Positions 16,440-24,646 of a stretch of DNA of 64,000 nucleotides are shown in pieces. Positions within the stretch are counted from its first letter, which is position 1; the number at the start of each line of letters is the position of its first letter. The DNA lies in contig CAVOSJ010000004.1 of NCBI GenBank assembly GCA_963698885.1, forward strand, positions 186,001-250,000. The letters are read 5' to 3'. The DNA is from JBARKJ01 sp963698885 (GTDB lineage: Bacteria > Nitrospirota > JACRHJ01). The translations under genes and the position numbers were made by a program. The notes below the pieces were generated by a model. It searched no databases, had not been told where the DNA came from, and worked only from the letters and a program-made list of their open reading frames with translations.

Positions 16440-17663
16440 ATGATATACCTAGATAACGCCGCGACGTCGCATCCAAAGCCCGAGTCCGTCTACAGGCAGA
16501 TTGACTTCGTCCTCAGGAACTACTCCGCCAACCCGGGCCGCTCCGGCCACAGGATGGCCATAGAGGCGAACCGGGTAATCTTCGAGGGCAGGGAAAACGT
16601 CGCCCGCCTGTTTAACATCAGGCACCCGGAGAGGATAATCTTTACCTGCAACGCCACGGCCGCTTTGAACCTCGCATTGAAGGGCATCCTTCAGCCGGGC
16701 GACCACTGCATCACGTCCAACATGGAGCATAACTCCATAGTCAGGCCGCTGAAGTTCCTCTCCCAGCAGGGCGTGAACGTACACGCGGTCCGTGCTTCCA
16801 GGGAGGGGTCTATAGACCCGGATGAGATATCGTCCGCCATTAACTGCGAGACCAGGCTTATAGCCGTCACCCACGCCTCAAACGTCATAGGCACGATTAC
16901 GCCTATGGCTGAGATTATAAAGGCCGCCCACGACAAGGAAGTACCCGTCCTTATCGACGCCGCCCAGACCGCGGGCTCCGTCCCCATCGATGTCGAGGCG
17001 CTTGGAGTGGACCTGCTCGCCTGTCCGGGGCACAAGGGGCTTTTCGGCCCGCAAGGGACAGGGTTCCTCTACGTATCTCCGAATATAAACTTAAACCCCA
17101 CCGTCTTCGGCGGGACCGGCTCGCGCTCCGACCTGGACAGGATGCCGGACTTCCTGCCGGACCGCTACGAGGCGGGGACCTTGAATACTCCCGGTATCGC
17201 GGGACTGGGCGCGGGCGCGGAGTTCATCTATGCGGAGGGCATCGATACGGTCCGGGCGCACGAGATGCATATACTCTCCCGGCTGATAGACGGCCTGTCA
17301 GGGATACCGAAGGTAAAAATCTACGGTACTAAAGACATAGAGCGGCGCGCGGCTGTCGTATCGTTTACGATTGAAGGCGTGGACCCGGCGGTCATCGGGG
17401 ACAGGCTGGACACCGATTTCGGCATCGCCGTGCGCGTGGGGATACACTGCGCCCCCGACGCACATAAAGTAATCGGAAGTTACCCCAAGGGCACGGTGCG
17501 GATGAGCCCCGGATATTTCACTGCCCCGGAAGACATTGACCGTGCAATAGAGACTATCGGCGCAATAGCGGGAGACAAAAAAAACTATCAGACCCTGTCC
17601 CTCTCCGCACCTACTCTGCCCTCCCCCGCAGGCGGCGCGGGTAACGGGAAATGGCCATTATAG
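16440..17663 (+). CDS. Cysteine desulfurase-like PLP enzyme (class V aminotransferase)
   Basis: The cytoplasmic enzyme should release S or Se from cysteine or selenocysteine. The PLP fold is complete: MIYLDNAATSHPKPESV start, FTCNATAALNLALKG, HASNVIGT, IDAAQTAG, then the PLP lysine in CPGHKGLFGPQGTGFLYV, and ENTGTLNTPGI-like region. The active-site Cys is in VRVGIHCAPDAHK (about residue 340). It belongs to the subgroup linked to selenium clusters. The last 30 residues after GAIAGDKK are Pro/Ser-rich and look like read-through past the true end, so a small indel near 17585 is possible. No clear ribosome site precedes the ATG. Confidence 0.85.
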   Translation: MIYLDNAATSHPKPESVYRQIDFVLRNYSANPGRSGHRMAIEANRVIFEGRENVARLFNIRHPERIIFTCNATAALNLALKGILQPGDHCITSNMEHNSIVRPLKFLSQQGVNVHAVRASREGSIDPDEISSAINCETRLIAVTHASNVIGTITPMAEIIKAAHDKEVPVLIDAAQTAGSVPIDVEALGVDLLACPGHKGLFGPQGTGFLYVSPNINLNPTVFGGTGSRSDLDRMPDFLPDRYEAGTLNTPGIAGLGAGAEFIYAEGIDTVRAHEMHILSRLIDGLSGIPKVKIYGTKDIERRAAVVSFTIEGVDPAVIGDRLDTDFGIAVRVGIHCAPDAHKVIGSYPKGTVRMSPGYFTAPEDIDRAIETIGAIAGDKKNYQTLSLSAPTLPSPAGGAGNGKWPL

Positions 17664-17687
17664 ACGAGGGGTTAAGGGAGGGAGTAT

Positions 17688-17906
17688 ATGGAAGAGCAAT
17701 ATAAGATTTTCGTCTTCAAGAGCACCTACCTTACCTTTAAGGCGGAACGGGCGCTGAAGAACGCCGGGCTTACGTGCAAGGTAGTGACAAAGCCCCGCGA
17801 CATAAGCTCCGACTGCGGGCTTGCCATCCGGATAAACGCGGCGGACGAGCCCACGGTCTCCGGGGTCATGAGCAATTCCGGGATCGCGAGCTTGGGAGTG
17901 TGGTAA
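17688..17906 (+). CDS. DUF3343 protein, putative Se/S carrier
   Basis: The 72-residue protein has the DUF3343 pattern: a Phe/Tyr-rich start (YKIFVFKSTYLTFKAERALK), a central VVTKPRDISSDCGLAIRI with its conserved Cys, and a final SGIASLG. Members are small TusA-like-sized proteins encoded with selenium-type YedE and cysteine desulfurase. They are thought to shuttle sulfur or selenium on the cysteine. GGGAGG precedes the ATG. It closes the plus-strand selenium operon and converges with RNase P RNA. Confidence 0.82.
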   Translation: MEEQYKIFVFKSTYLTFKAERALKNAGLTCKVVTKPRDISSDCGLAIRINAADEPTVSGVMSNSGIASLGVW

Positions 17907-17925
17907 TTCCTGACAGGGTTATTTT

Positions 17926-18300
17926 GCTCAAAGCCGTCCTGTAAGCCGAATTCTGTATCCGGGGAATAAGCCCCGGACGGCGGCCATTCCTCTGGGACGC
18001 GGATTACTCCGAGCCTCAAGCGGCCTGACCCGGGGACATCGGGCGGGCAGCCCTTATCGTCCCCCTATTTGGCCTTGCTCCGGGTGGGGTTTGCCATGCC
18101 TTGGACGTCGCCGCCCAAGCGGTGAGCTCTTACCTCGCCGTTTCACCCTTACTCCCTGATCGGAAGCGGTCTCTCTCTGTTGCACTTTCCGTGGGGTCAG
18201 CCCCCCTGGACGTTATCCAGCACCCTGCCCTGTGGAGTTCGGACTTTCCTCTGAAGCTATCCCGTGGGATAGCACAGCGGCCGCCCGGACGGCTTTGAGC
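17926..18300 (-). ncRNA. rnpB: RNase P RNA (bacterial type A)
   Basis: The RNA component of ribonuclease P trims the 5' leader of pre-tRNAs. On the minus strand the universal AGAGGAAAGTCCGAACTCC core is present near the 5' end, and CAGAATTCGGCTTACAGG near the 3' end. The two ends are complementary over 14 bases (GCTCAAAGCCGTCC), forming helix P1, and this sets the limits. The length of 375 nt is normal. It lies between the selenium operon and the RNase HI gene. Confidence 0.95.
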
Positions 18301-18342
18301 TACCTGATTATATAATATACAGAGTATTTTGGGAAGGGATAG

Positions 18343-18978
18343 TTAGGAGGTTACTTTTTTATCTATCGCCTCGTTCGCCAGGGCGTCGGCGTGGGCGTTT
18401 TGGGCGCGCGGGATGTGGGAGATGCGGAATTTCTTGAGGCCGGAGGTAAGCTTTTTCGCCTCCGTATAAAGCGGCAGCAGCAGTGGGTGTTTTACCTTGT
18501 ACTCGCCCTTCATCTGCTTGACTAAAAGCTCGGAATCGGCGAATACGGAAATATCCTCCGCGCCCATCTCACGGCAGACCTGGAGGCCTATCAGAAGGGC
18601 CGTATATTCCGCCTGGTTGTTGGTGGCCTTTCCCAGGTAGCGCCTTATTTCCCTTAATCTATTGCCGGAGGAGTCTTCGACCAGCACGCCGATGCCGGCC
18701 TCGCCCGGGTTGCCCCTTGACGCGCCGTCTGTGAAGATGCGAAGCGCGCGCGCTTCTTCCGCGGGAGCAAACAGAAAACCTTCCTGCTCGGGCCTCCCCG
18801 CTCCCGCAACGGGTCGATCCCCCTTCGGCACGGGCGCGAGCTCGCCATCTCCCACCGCCCCGGCCGCCTCCATAAGGAGCGCCCGCAGGCCCTCTTTACC
18901 GACCTCCGGATGCTCCTTCATCACCGCCCGGACGGACAGCGTCCCGGCCAGTAGCCTGAGCGCCTCGGACTTCTTCAC
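18343..18978 (-). CDS. RNase HI-family protein with N-terminal extension
   Basis: The C-terminal 130 residues are an RNase H fold with the catalytic acids visible: RIFTDGASRGNPGEAG, NNQAEYTALLIGL, VFADSELLVKQM and AHADALANEA. They would degrade the RNA strand of RNA-DNA hybrids. The first 80 residues form an extra domain (EALRLLAGTLSVRAVMKEH) followed by a loose linker. The start is GTG, overlapping the corrected stop of the zinc-ribbon gene as GTGA. The gene pair (zinc ribbon then RNase HI) is a common arrangement. I do not call it rnhA because the architecture is the extended type. Confidence 0.85.
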   Translation of the reverse strand: MKKSEALRLLAGTLSVRAVMKEHPEVGKEGLRALLMEAAGAVGDGELAPVPKGDRPVAGAGRPEQEGFLFAPAEEARALRIFTDGASRGNPGEAGIGVLVEDSSGNRLREIRRYLGKATNNQAEYTALLIGLQVCREMGAEDISVFADSELLVKQMKGEYKVKHPLLLPLYTEAKKLTSGLKKFRISHIPRAQNAHADALANEAIDKKVTS

Positions 18979-19726
18979 CCGGCGGCCTCTTCCGGGGCCG
19001 CTTCCTTACGGCCTCTTTGACTTCTTCTTTATAGAAGAGGATGCGGCGGCAGTTGTTGCATTTTATTATGCTCTCGCCCTTGCGGACGTTGTTGTACATC
19101 TGCGGCGGGATCATCATCCTGCATCCGGTGCATGCGGTGTTCGCAGCCTCGACTACCGCCGATTCGGGATATTTGTGAAGGAGGTTGTCATAGTATTGGG
19201 CGACCGGTTCCGTTACCTTCGGGAAAGTCTCTTCCCGCTTCTTCGTAAGCTCCACTATCTCCTCGTCCCCGGATTTGAAACGCCCCTCTATCTCGACTTT
19301 GCGCTTGTTAAAACTTTCCTCTTCCTCGTCCGCCAGCTTCTTTTTCTCGACGAGCGTGGCTTCGGCCTGTTCCACCTTCTCCATCAGCTGAAGTTCCGCC
19401 TCCTCGATTTTCGTTATCTTCTTCTGGCAGTCTTCGATCTCTTTCAAGTGGGCGAAATATTCCTTGTTCGTCTTTATATCGGTGGTACGGAGCTTCAGTT
19501 TGTTCAGGTGCTCGTTCTCCGCCTGGAGTTCGTCCTCCGCCGCGCGCTTTTCCTTGTTCGCCTGGTCCAGCTCGGCCTGCGACGCGTCCATATCCGCCTT
19601 TATCTCCCGGAGCGTCTCCCCCGCGTACCCGATGAGCTTGGGGAGCCTTTCCCTGTCCTTCCTGAGTTCGTGCAGCCGGGCGTCGATTACCTGAAGGTCC
19701 ATCAATAGCTTTAGGTCTTCCAGCAC
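18975..19726 (-). CDS. Coiled-coil C4 zinc-ribbon protein, C-terminal frameshift
   Basis: Residues 1-170 are a long antiparallel coiled coil (LKLLMDLQVIDARLHELRKD, many Glu/Lys heptads). Residues about 195-235 are a zinc ribbon: TACTGCRMMIPP and IIKCNNCRRILFY. This family is widespread and thought to act as an adaptor for RNA or DNA contacts. The start is GTG with GGAGG upstream. Uncorrected, the frame runs 83 bases into the next gene with an Arg/Pro-rich tail. One added A near 19016 instead gives KEAAPEEAAG and a TGA overlapping the RNase HI start. This is strong evidence of a homopolymer deletion in the sequence. Confidence 0.85.
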
Positions 19727-19761
19727 TTCTTCCTCCGTTTTTTAAAAAACCAAATAAAAAA

Positions 19762-19785
19762 GCCGGATGGTTTTTTCCCTCCGGC
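19762..19785 (-). terminator. Rho-independent terminator
   Basis: On the minus strand GCCGGAGGG, an A6 loop and CCATCCGGC are followed by TTTTTTA. It lies just after the Nif3-like gene stop and separates it from the zinc-ribbon gene. Confidence 0.7.
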
Positions 19786-19788
19786 CGG

Positions 19789-20589
19789 TCAGATATTTTT
19801 CCAGGGTGCGATCTGGGTTGTGCAGTTCTCCACGGATATTCCGAGCGCCTTTTCCCTGAACTTCTCCCGGAGCCTTGCGGCAAGCCGCTCCATGGCCGGG
19901 AGTTCCGTCCCCTGATGTCCGGCGTCGATAAGGCAGATGCCCCGCGCCAGCGCCGAAAGCGCCTGGTGGTATTTCACGTCCCCGGTAATAAAAGCGTCCG
20001 CGCCCGAGTCCGCCGCCAGTTCCAGTAAATCCGCCCCGCTTCCGCCGCAGAGGGCGACAGCATGTATTTTCCTGTTCGGCTCTCCGGTCAGTCTTACTTC
20101 TTCAAGAGAGAGCGCCTTCTTTACCCTCTCGGCAAGCGCTTTTGCGGTAATCGGCGTTTTTAAGCTCCCGATCCTTCCGAAGCCTTCGTCCCGGTTGCCT
20201 TCCATCGGCTCAAGCGGCCGCGTATTCAGGAGCCCCAGCCTCTCGGCCAGGAAATCGTTCAGGCCGCCTGAAGCCCTGTCGAAGCTGGTATGCGCGGCAT
20301 AGACAGCGATTTTATTTTTTATGGATGTGGTTACGGCCAGGCCGTTGCCTCTGGAGAGGTCGAGCGATTTTATGGGGTCGAAAAAGAGCGGGTGATGCGT
20401 GACTACTAAGTTTATCTTTTTTCCCGCCGCCTCCCGCAATACCTCCGGGAGCGGGTCCAGCGCGATCATCACTTTCTTGACCTCCCACTCCGGGTCTCCT
20501 AACTGGAGTCCGGTATTGTCCCACTGGGCAGCAAGTGCAGGCGGGAACATCTCTTCTATTTGCTGGATTACTTCTTTTAACTTCGGCAT
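19789..20589 (-). CDS. Nif3-like dinuclear metal-center protein (DUF34)
   Basis: The 266-residue protein has the metal ligands of the Nif3/YbgI family: VVTHHPLFFDPIKSL near the N-terminal third, AAHTSFDRASGGLND, and TGDVKYHQAL plus IDAGHQGTE at the end. Family members form toroidal hexamers and have been linked to GTP cyclohydrolase-like or metal-related functions, but the general role is unsettled. I start at MPKLKEVIQQ because the upstream part of the frame lies in the tRNA-Met gene. It is immediately downstream of tRNA-Met on the same strand. Confidence 0.9.
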   Translation of the reverse strand: MPKLKEVIQQIEEMFPPALAAQWDNTGLQLGDPEWEVKKVMIALDPLPEVLREAAGKKINLVVTHHPLFFDPIKSLDLSRGNGLAVTTSIKNKIAVYAAHTSFDRASGGLNDFLAERLGLLNTRPLEPMEGNRDEGFGRIGSLKTPITAKALAERVKKALSLEEVRLTGEPNRKIHAVALCGGSGADLLELAADSGADAFITGDVKYHQALSALARGICLIDAGHQGTELPAMERLAARLREKFREKALGISVENCTTQIAPWKNI

Positions 20590-20607
20590 CGCCTCAAAAA
20601 AGGAGGG

Positions 20608-20683
20608 TGGTGGGCCCGCCAGGATTCGAACCTGGGACAATCCGGTTATGAGCCGGGGGCTCTACCAACTGAGCTACGGGCCC
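20608..20683 (-). tRNA. tRNA-Met (CAT)
   Basis: The minus strand folds into a cloverleaf: acceptor GGGCCCG paired with CGGGCCC, D arm AGCTCAGTTGGTAGAGC, anticodon stem CCGG with CTCATAA loop, T arm CAGGTTCGAATCCTG, and encoded CCA. Anticodon CAT could in principle be the Ile2 (lysidine) type, but the overall sequence resembles elongator tRNA-Met. Confidence 0.9.
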
Positions 20684-20805
20684 TAAAAAAGGAATAACTA
20701 TATTGCCTTAATCCACGGCAGGTTGTCAAGACGAAAAATTCCTGTCCGCCGCCCTATTATTATACTTCAAGTTCGCGGTATCGCAAGCGGGGGCCAAAAA
20801 ATGCT

Positions 20806-20833
20806 TTGTGAGCGCGTGGATTTATATTATACT
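20806..20833 (+). promoter_or_regulatory. Sigma-70-type promoter for gltX
   Basis: TTGTGA and TATACT are separated by 16 bases in an AT-rich stretch about 110 bases before gltX. The implied leader contains the hairpin repeat at 20899-20930. Confidence 0.5.
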
Positions 20834-20898
20834 GATTTTTTATTTTTCATAAACCTTACGTTTAGAAAGTCGGATTTAATCGTCCCGCTTTTCTTTGT

Positions 20899-20930
20899 GT
20901 TACTTTCTTTTCCCGTGAAAAGAAAGTAAC
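20899..20930. repeat. GTTACTTTCTTTT hairpin repeat, perfect copy
   Basis: The arms GTTACTTTCTTTTC and GAAAAGAAAGTAAC pair perfectly around a CCGT loop. The element lies in the gltX leader, ten bases before the ribosome site, and is related to the copies at 46434, 47951 and 48020. Confidence 0.8.
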
Positions 20931-20950
20931 GACTTTAAGGAGAACTGCTG

Positions 20951-22438
20951 ATGGAAAATGTACGCGTCCGTTTCGCCCCCTCGCCTACCGGGTTTCTGCA
21001 TATCGGCGGGGTGAGGACCGCGCTTTTTAACTGGCTCTACGCCAGGCACTACGGCGGCACGTTTATCCTTCGCATAGAGGACACCGACCAGACCCGCTCC
21101 ACGGACGAGTCCATACAGGCGATTCTGCAGGGGATGGAGTGGTGCGGGATGGACTGGGACGAGGGGCCGGGCAACCCAGGGCCGCACGGGCCGTACCGCC
21201 AGACGGAGCGCATTGCGCTCTACCGCGAGCACGTCGAGAAGCTCCTTGCTTCGGGACGCGCCTATAAATGCTACTGCACGCCTGAGGAGCTGGAGGGGCG
21301 CAGGAAGGCCGCCCTGGCCGAGGGCCGTCCGCCGAAGTACGACCGGCGCTGCCTGAACCTTTCGACCCCGCCTGCGGGAAGGCAGGCGGTGATACGGTTC
21401 AAGGCGGAGTTGGAGGGAAAAACGGTGGTCGAAGACCTCATCAAGGGAGAGGTCGTCTTCGACAACTCCGTCCTCGACGACTTAATCATAATGCGCTCGG
21501 ACGGATGGCCGACTTATAACTTCGCCGTCGTCGTCGATGACTCCACCATGGGGATAACCCACGTGCTGCGGGGCGACGACCACCTGAACAACACCCCGCG
21601 CCAGATGCAGATGTACGACGCCCTGGGATACGCACTGCCGAAATTCGGACACCTTTCCATGATATTGGGGCCGGACAAGGCTCGCCTCAGCAAACGCCAC
21701 GGCGCGACCTCCATAATGCAGTACAAGGAGATGGGCTACCTGCCGGAGGCGATGGTGAACTACCTTGTCCGCCTGGGTTGGTCGTTCGGAGACCAGGAGA
21801 TATTTACTAAAGACGATATGATAAAAAATTTCTCTCTGGACACCGTCTCCTCATCTGCCGCGATATTCAATCCGGACAAGCTGAAATGGATTAACCACCA
21901 CTGGATAAACGACAAATCTCCGCGTGAGATCGCGAAACTCCTTCTACCGATACTGGCGGAGATGGATTTAGCGCCGCCCGAAGTCGTTACGGAGATGCGC
22001 GAGGGCCGGTACGGGACGGACGCGAGAGACGACCTGTGGAGCCTGGACAGGCTTGAGAAGGTAGTCCTGGCCCAGCGCGAGAAGAGCCATACGTTAGTCG
22101 AGATGGCGGAGCTGTCTAAATATTTCTTTGTAGAGGAAATCGAGCTGGACCCTAAGTCGGCTGAGAAGTTCCTGACGGTTGAGACTAAGCCGGTGCTGGA
22201 GCGGCTTGTCTCGCTGTTGGAGGAGCTTCCCGCTTTCGACCACGAAGCGCTGGAGAAGGTTTTCCACCAGGTGATGGAAGAGACGGGGCTCAAAATGGGG
22301 AAGGTGGCCCAGCCGGTGCGCGTCGCAATCACCGGCGGTACGGTAAGCCCCGGTATTTACGAGACGCTGGATATTCTGGGTAAGGAGACGAGCCTGAAAA
22401 GGATGAGGGACGCAATCGCGCATATTGCGGCGAAATAA
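20951..22438 (+). CDS. gltX: Glutamyl-tRNA synthetase
   Basis: The cytoplasmic class I synthetase charges tRNA-Glu. With GatCAB in this window, it probably also charges tRNA-Gln for later amidation. The 495-residue length is standard. The HIGH-type motif is FLHIGGVRTALFNW near residue 16, the second signature is ARLSKRHGATS near residue 245, and the zinc-site region CYCTPEE is partly retained. The start is the ATG with AAGGAG nine bases upstream. Frame is intact. A tRNA-Gln gene follows 250 bases downstream on the same strand. Confidence 0.95.
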   Translation: MENVRVRFAPSPTGFLHIGGVRTALFNWLYARHYGGTFILRIEDTDQTRSTDESIQAILQGMEWCGMDWDEGPGNPGPHGPYRQTERIALYREHVEKLLASGRAYKCYCTPEELEGRRKAALAEGRPPKYDRRCLNLSTPPAGRQAVIRFKAELEGKTVVEDLIKGEVVFDNSVLDDLIIMRSDGWPTYNFAVVVDDSTMGITHVLRGDDHLNNTPRQMQMYDALGYALPKFGHLSMILGPDKARLSKRHGATSIMQYKEMGYLPEAMVNYLVRLGWSFGDQEIFTKDDMIKNFSLDTVSSSAAIFNPDKLKWINHHWINDKSPREIAKLLLPILAEMDLAPPEVVTEMREGRYGTDARDDLWSLDRLEKVVLAQREKSHTLVEMAELSKYFFVEEIELDPKSAEKFLTVETKPVLERLVSLLEELPAFDHEALEKVFHQVMEETGLKMGKVAQPVRVAITGGTVSPGIYETLDILGKETSLKRMRDAIAHIAAK

Positions 22439-22458
22439 CGTCGGGCGTGCACAAAAAA

Positions 22459-22525
22459 GGAGCGGCATGTTTATTTGCACCGTCGTCTCCTGCATAGATG
22501 ACGGTGCCGCCTCCAATGCCGCTCC
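22459..22525. other. Nested hairpin structure after gltX
   Basis: The outer arms GGAGCGGCAT and ATGCCGCTCC pair perfectly over ten bases. An inner stem, CACCGTC with GACGGTG, is nested between them. No T-run follows, so it is not a standard terminator. It may be a processed 3'-end structure or a small repeat element. The rest of 22526-22687 shows no gene. Confidence 0.5.
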
Positions 22526-22687
22526 CCTATAGATAAACATATATCCCATTTGGAAAACCGTCAATCTTTTATAATCATAATAACTTATGATAGCGAGGGG
22601 CCGGGAGGCATGCCCGTATCAAGCAGGGCCTTAAGAAGAATGGCCTTGACAGAAAGCTTTCGTCTTAGGTAATATAGCGGCTCGTAT

Positions 22688-22761
22688 TGGGGGATCGTCT
22701 AATGGTAGGACAGCAGTCTCTGGATCTGCCTATCGGGGTTCGAGTCCCTGTCCCCCAGCCA
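22688..22761 (+). tRNA. tRNA-Gln (CTG)
   Basis: A 74-nt cloverleaf with acceptor TGGGGGA/TCCCCCA, D arm TCGTCTAATGGTAGGACA, anticodon loop TCTCTGGAT (anticodon CTG), T arm GGGGTTCGAGTCCCT, discriminator G and encoded CCA. The weak U1-A72 pair at the acceptor end is typical of tRNA-Gln recognised by GatCAB. Confidence 0.92.
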
Positions 22762-22856
22762 AAAATACTCCGATTAATCAATCGGTTGCAATCGTAGAGT
22801 GGGGGACTTTCGCAGGACTTTCGCAGAGTACACGGAAGTCTCTCCCCTTTACACCC

Positions 22857-22979
22857 TTATTTGAAGTCTTCACCAAAGTACCCCCTGATCTTTTCCTTAG
22901 TCATCCCCGACGCCTTGATGTAGCTCCCGCAGGCCTCGAAGACCGTTTGTTTATGCCCGAAGCGCTTGATGAGGTTCAT
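22857..22979 (-). pseudogene. Possible C-terminal remnant of a tyrosine integrase
   Basis: A 40-codon minus-strand frame encodes FGHKQTVFEACGSYIKASG and ends IRGYFGEDFK. The LGHxxxxxxxxYxxY-like arrangement and the YFG-DF ending resemble the last part of some phage or island integrases. No catalytic core is present. It lies next to the 3' end of tRNA-Gln, where integrases normally insert, and points toward it. The assignment is tentative. Confidence 0.35.
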
Positions 22980-23025
22980 GAAATAAATAAGATTTGATTT
23001 ACATGACTACATCAGTTATGGTAGC

Positions 23026-23787
23026 ATGCACAATATTATGAAGAAAACGCATTTATCAAAAAAAGATTTTGAAACGCTTCTGGACCTGATCCACCTTTCC
23101 CTTTCTTGCGATAATGAAGCAGCTTTAAAAGATTTTATTTTTCAACTTGCCAAGTTCCTTCCTCACAATTTCGCGACTTGCGTCTTTGGAAATATCGACA
23201 ATGAAGGCATGAAAATTCCATACCACCATTTAAATGTAAATTACCCGGACGAATGGTCTAAGATATATGCCGAGAAAGAGTTACATACTGTTGACCCTAT
23301 CTTTAAAGAACATTTCGCTACTTTTGAAATGCAATACTGGGAAGATACCTATAAAAAACACAAAACCCCTAAAAGTTTTCTTTCCCTGTCTCAAGATTTT
23401 GGATTGCTCGAAGGATATACGTTCGGCTTACGGAATATAAATAAGACAAAGGGGAGCCTTATTTCAATCTCCGGAAACGACCTTGAACGTAACCCGCGCA
23501 GCGAATATATCTTACATCATATAGTACCCCACATCCACCAGATGATGGAGAGAATCATCTGGCAAAATAAAAAACAAAATTATTGCCGCAAACTTTCTCC
23601 CAGAGAAACAGAGGTCCTGAAATGGATTTCCCACGGAAAGACAGACTGGGAAATATCCGTGATTTTAGGTATCAGCGTTAAAACGGTTAATCTTTATGTG
23701 TCCACTTTAATGGCTAAACTCGACGCTGCCAGCCGTACTCATGCCACCGCCATTGCGCTTGATTTAGGGCTCATCGAATTTGATTGA
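23026..23787 (+). CDS. luxR-like: LuxR-family quorum-sensing regulator
   Basis: The 253-residue protein has an N-terminal autoinducer-binding domain (about residues 20-175), with the W and D/Y-rich pocket region (NYPDEWSKIYAEKELHTVDP, FWEDTYKK-like YWEDTYKK). A C-terminal LuxR helix-turn-helix follows: KLSPRETEVLKWISHGKTDW and ISVKTVNLYVSTLMAKLDA. It should bind an acyl-homoserine lactone and regulate the adjacent luxI. The two genes converge and overlap by 49 bases at their 3' ends. Composition is clearly AT-richer than the flanks, so it was probably acquired. No good ribosome site; MKKTH five codons in is an alternative start. Confidence 0.9.
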   Translation: MHNIMKKTHLSKKDFETLLDLIHLSLSCDNEAALKDFIFQLAKFLPHNFATCVFGNIDNEGMKIPYHHLNVNYPDEWSKIYAEKELHTVDPIFKEHFATFEMQYWEDTYKKHKTPKSFLSLSQDFGLLEGYTFGLRNINKTKGSLISISGNDLERNPRSEYILHHIVPHIHQMMERIIWQNKKQNYCRKLSPRETEVLKWISHGKTDWEISVILGISVKTVNLYVSTLMAKLDAASRTHATAIALDLGLIEFD

Positions 23788-24494
23788 CAGAACCAGCTGA
23801 ACATTTGCGGCCTCTTTAGTTTATTCAGATTTTCAAATTCCCTCCAATCCATGATTAAAGCGGCGGCTATGACTCCGTCCGGCATTTGCCTCGGTTCGCC
23901 AATTAATTTAAAAGGAAACCCTTTCGCCCTGTAAAGCCGGTAGATCTTTTCTTCCGTGACAGCGTATAAATAATCTACGCGGTTTTTCAGGCACCATTGA
24001 TAGACACCTTTAAGCAAGAAAATCGACGTGCTGTGGAGGCCAAAATTACCGGATACGGTATCGCTTCGCGCGTCGGGAGCAACGCATAACCTCGATACCT
24101 CGGCCGTATCCGTTCCTTTTCTTATATGATGCTCCGGGCTGACTAAAAAAGAAAAGTCCGTCTCCATCATGAACGGTTTTCCAGCCATAATCAGGCGCAT
24201 ATAAGCGCTCAGGTTGTTCATCTTATCGAAGACGCCGAAAGAGACCGCGTTCTTATCGTAGTCGTCGATTTCCAGGCCATCTACTGTTTTTGGAACCCAA
24301 CCCAGCTCTCCGGCAAAAATCAAATGCCTCAACCGATAAGCTTTTTGCAAATCACCAGGTTCAGTCAAATTTCTTACGATGTAATCATTTTCATTTATCT
24401 CAATATTTTTTGACCTGGTAAAAGTCCTGGCCCTGTCCAGAGTATTGAAAACGGAACTGCCGCCATAACTATTTAATTCTGTTTGCAAATTCAT
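23739..24494 (-). CDS. luxI-like: LuxI-family autoinducer synthase
   Basis: The 251-residue cytoplasmic enzyme should make an acyl-homoserine lactone from SAM and an acyl donor. The diagnostic residues are present: YRLRHLIFAGELGW (Arg, Phe, Trp), EIDDYDKNAV (two Asp), SAYMRLI (Arg), a Phe in ETDFSFL, and AEVSRLCVAPDARS (Glu-x-x-Arg). The N-terminus is about 40 residues longer than typical LuxI proteins, and the C-terminus also extends. The ATG has AGGAGG upstream. A perfect 15-bp palindrome lies 34 bases upstream. Together with the luxR gene it forms a complete signalling pair. Confidence 0.9.
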   Translation of the reverse strand: MNLQTELNSYGGSSVFNTLDRARTFTRSKNIEINENDYIVRNLTEPGDLQKAYRLRHLIFAGELGWVPKTVDGLEIDDYDKNAVSFGVFDKMNNLSAYMRLIMAGKPFMMETDFSFLVSPEHHIRKGTDTAEVSRLCVAPDARSDTVSGNFGLHSTSIFLLKGVYQWCLKNRVDYLYAVTEEKIYRLYRAKGFPFKLIGEPRQMPDGVIAAALIMDWREFENLNKLKRPQMFSWFCQSNSMSPKSSAMAVA

Positions 24495-24527
24495 GTCATC
24501 CCTCCTGTTTGAAAAAGTTGCACGTTA

Positions 24528-24542
24528 ATTGTTGTCAACAAT
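24528..24542. promoter_or_regulatory. 15-bp palindrome upstream of luxI, candidate lux box
   Basis: ATTGTTGTCAACAAT is a perfect inverted repeat about one center base. It lies 34 bases before the luxI start and between luxI and the divergent radC-like gene, the right place for a LuxR operator. No second copy was noticed in the window. Confidence 0.5.
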
Positions 24543-24646
24543 CTTGGGGACGATTACGATTTATGTCTATCTGGGAGAATTCCCTAATTGCGGGTTTCGA
24601 AGGGCTTCTGTATTTTATTAAGATGAAAACCGTGGAGAGACGTCCA

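Noticed and set aside
18662..19708. 348-codon plus-strand frame
   Set aside because: Antisense to the zinc-ribbon and RNase HI genes, with Leu/Arg/Phe-rich shadow composition and no domain.
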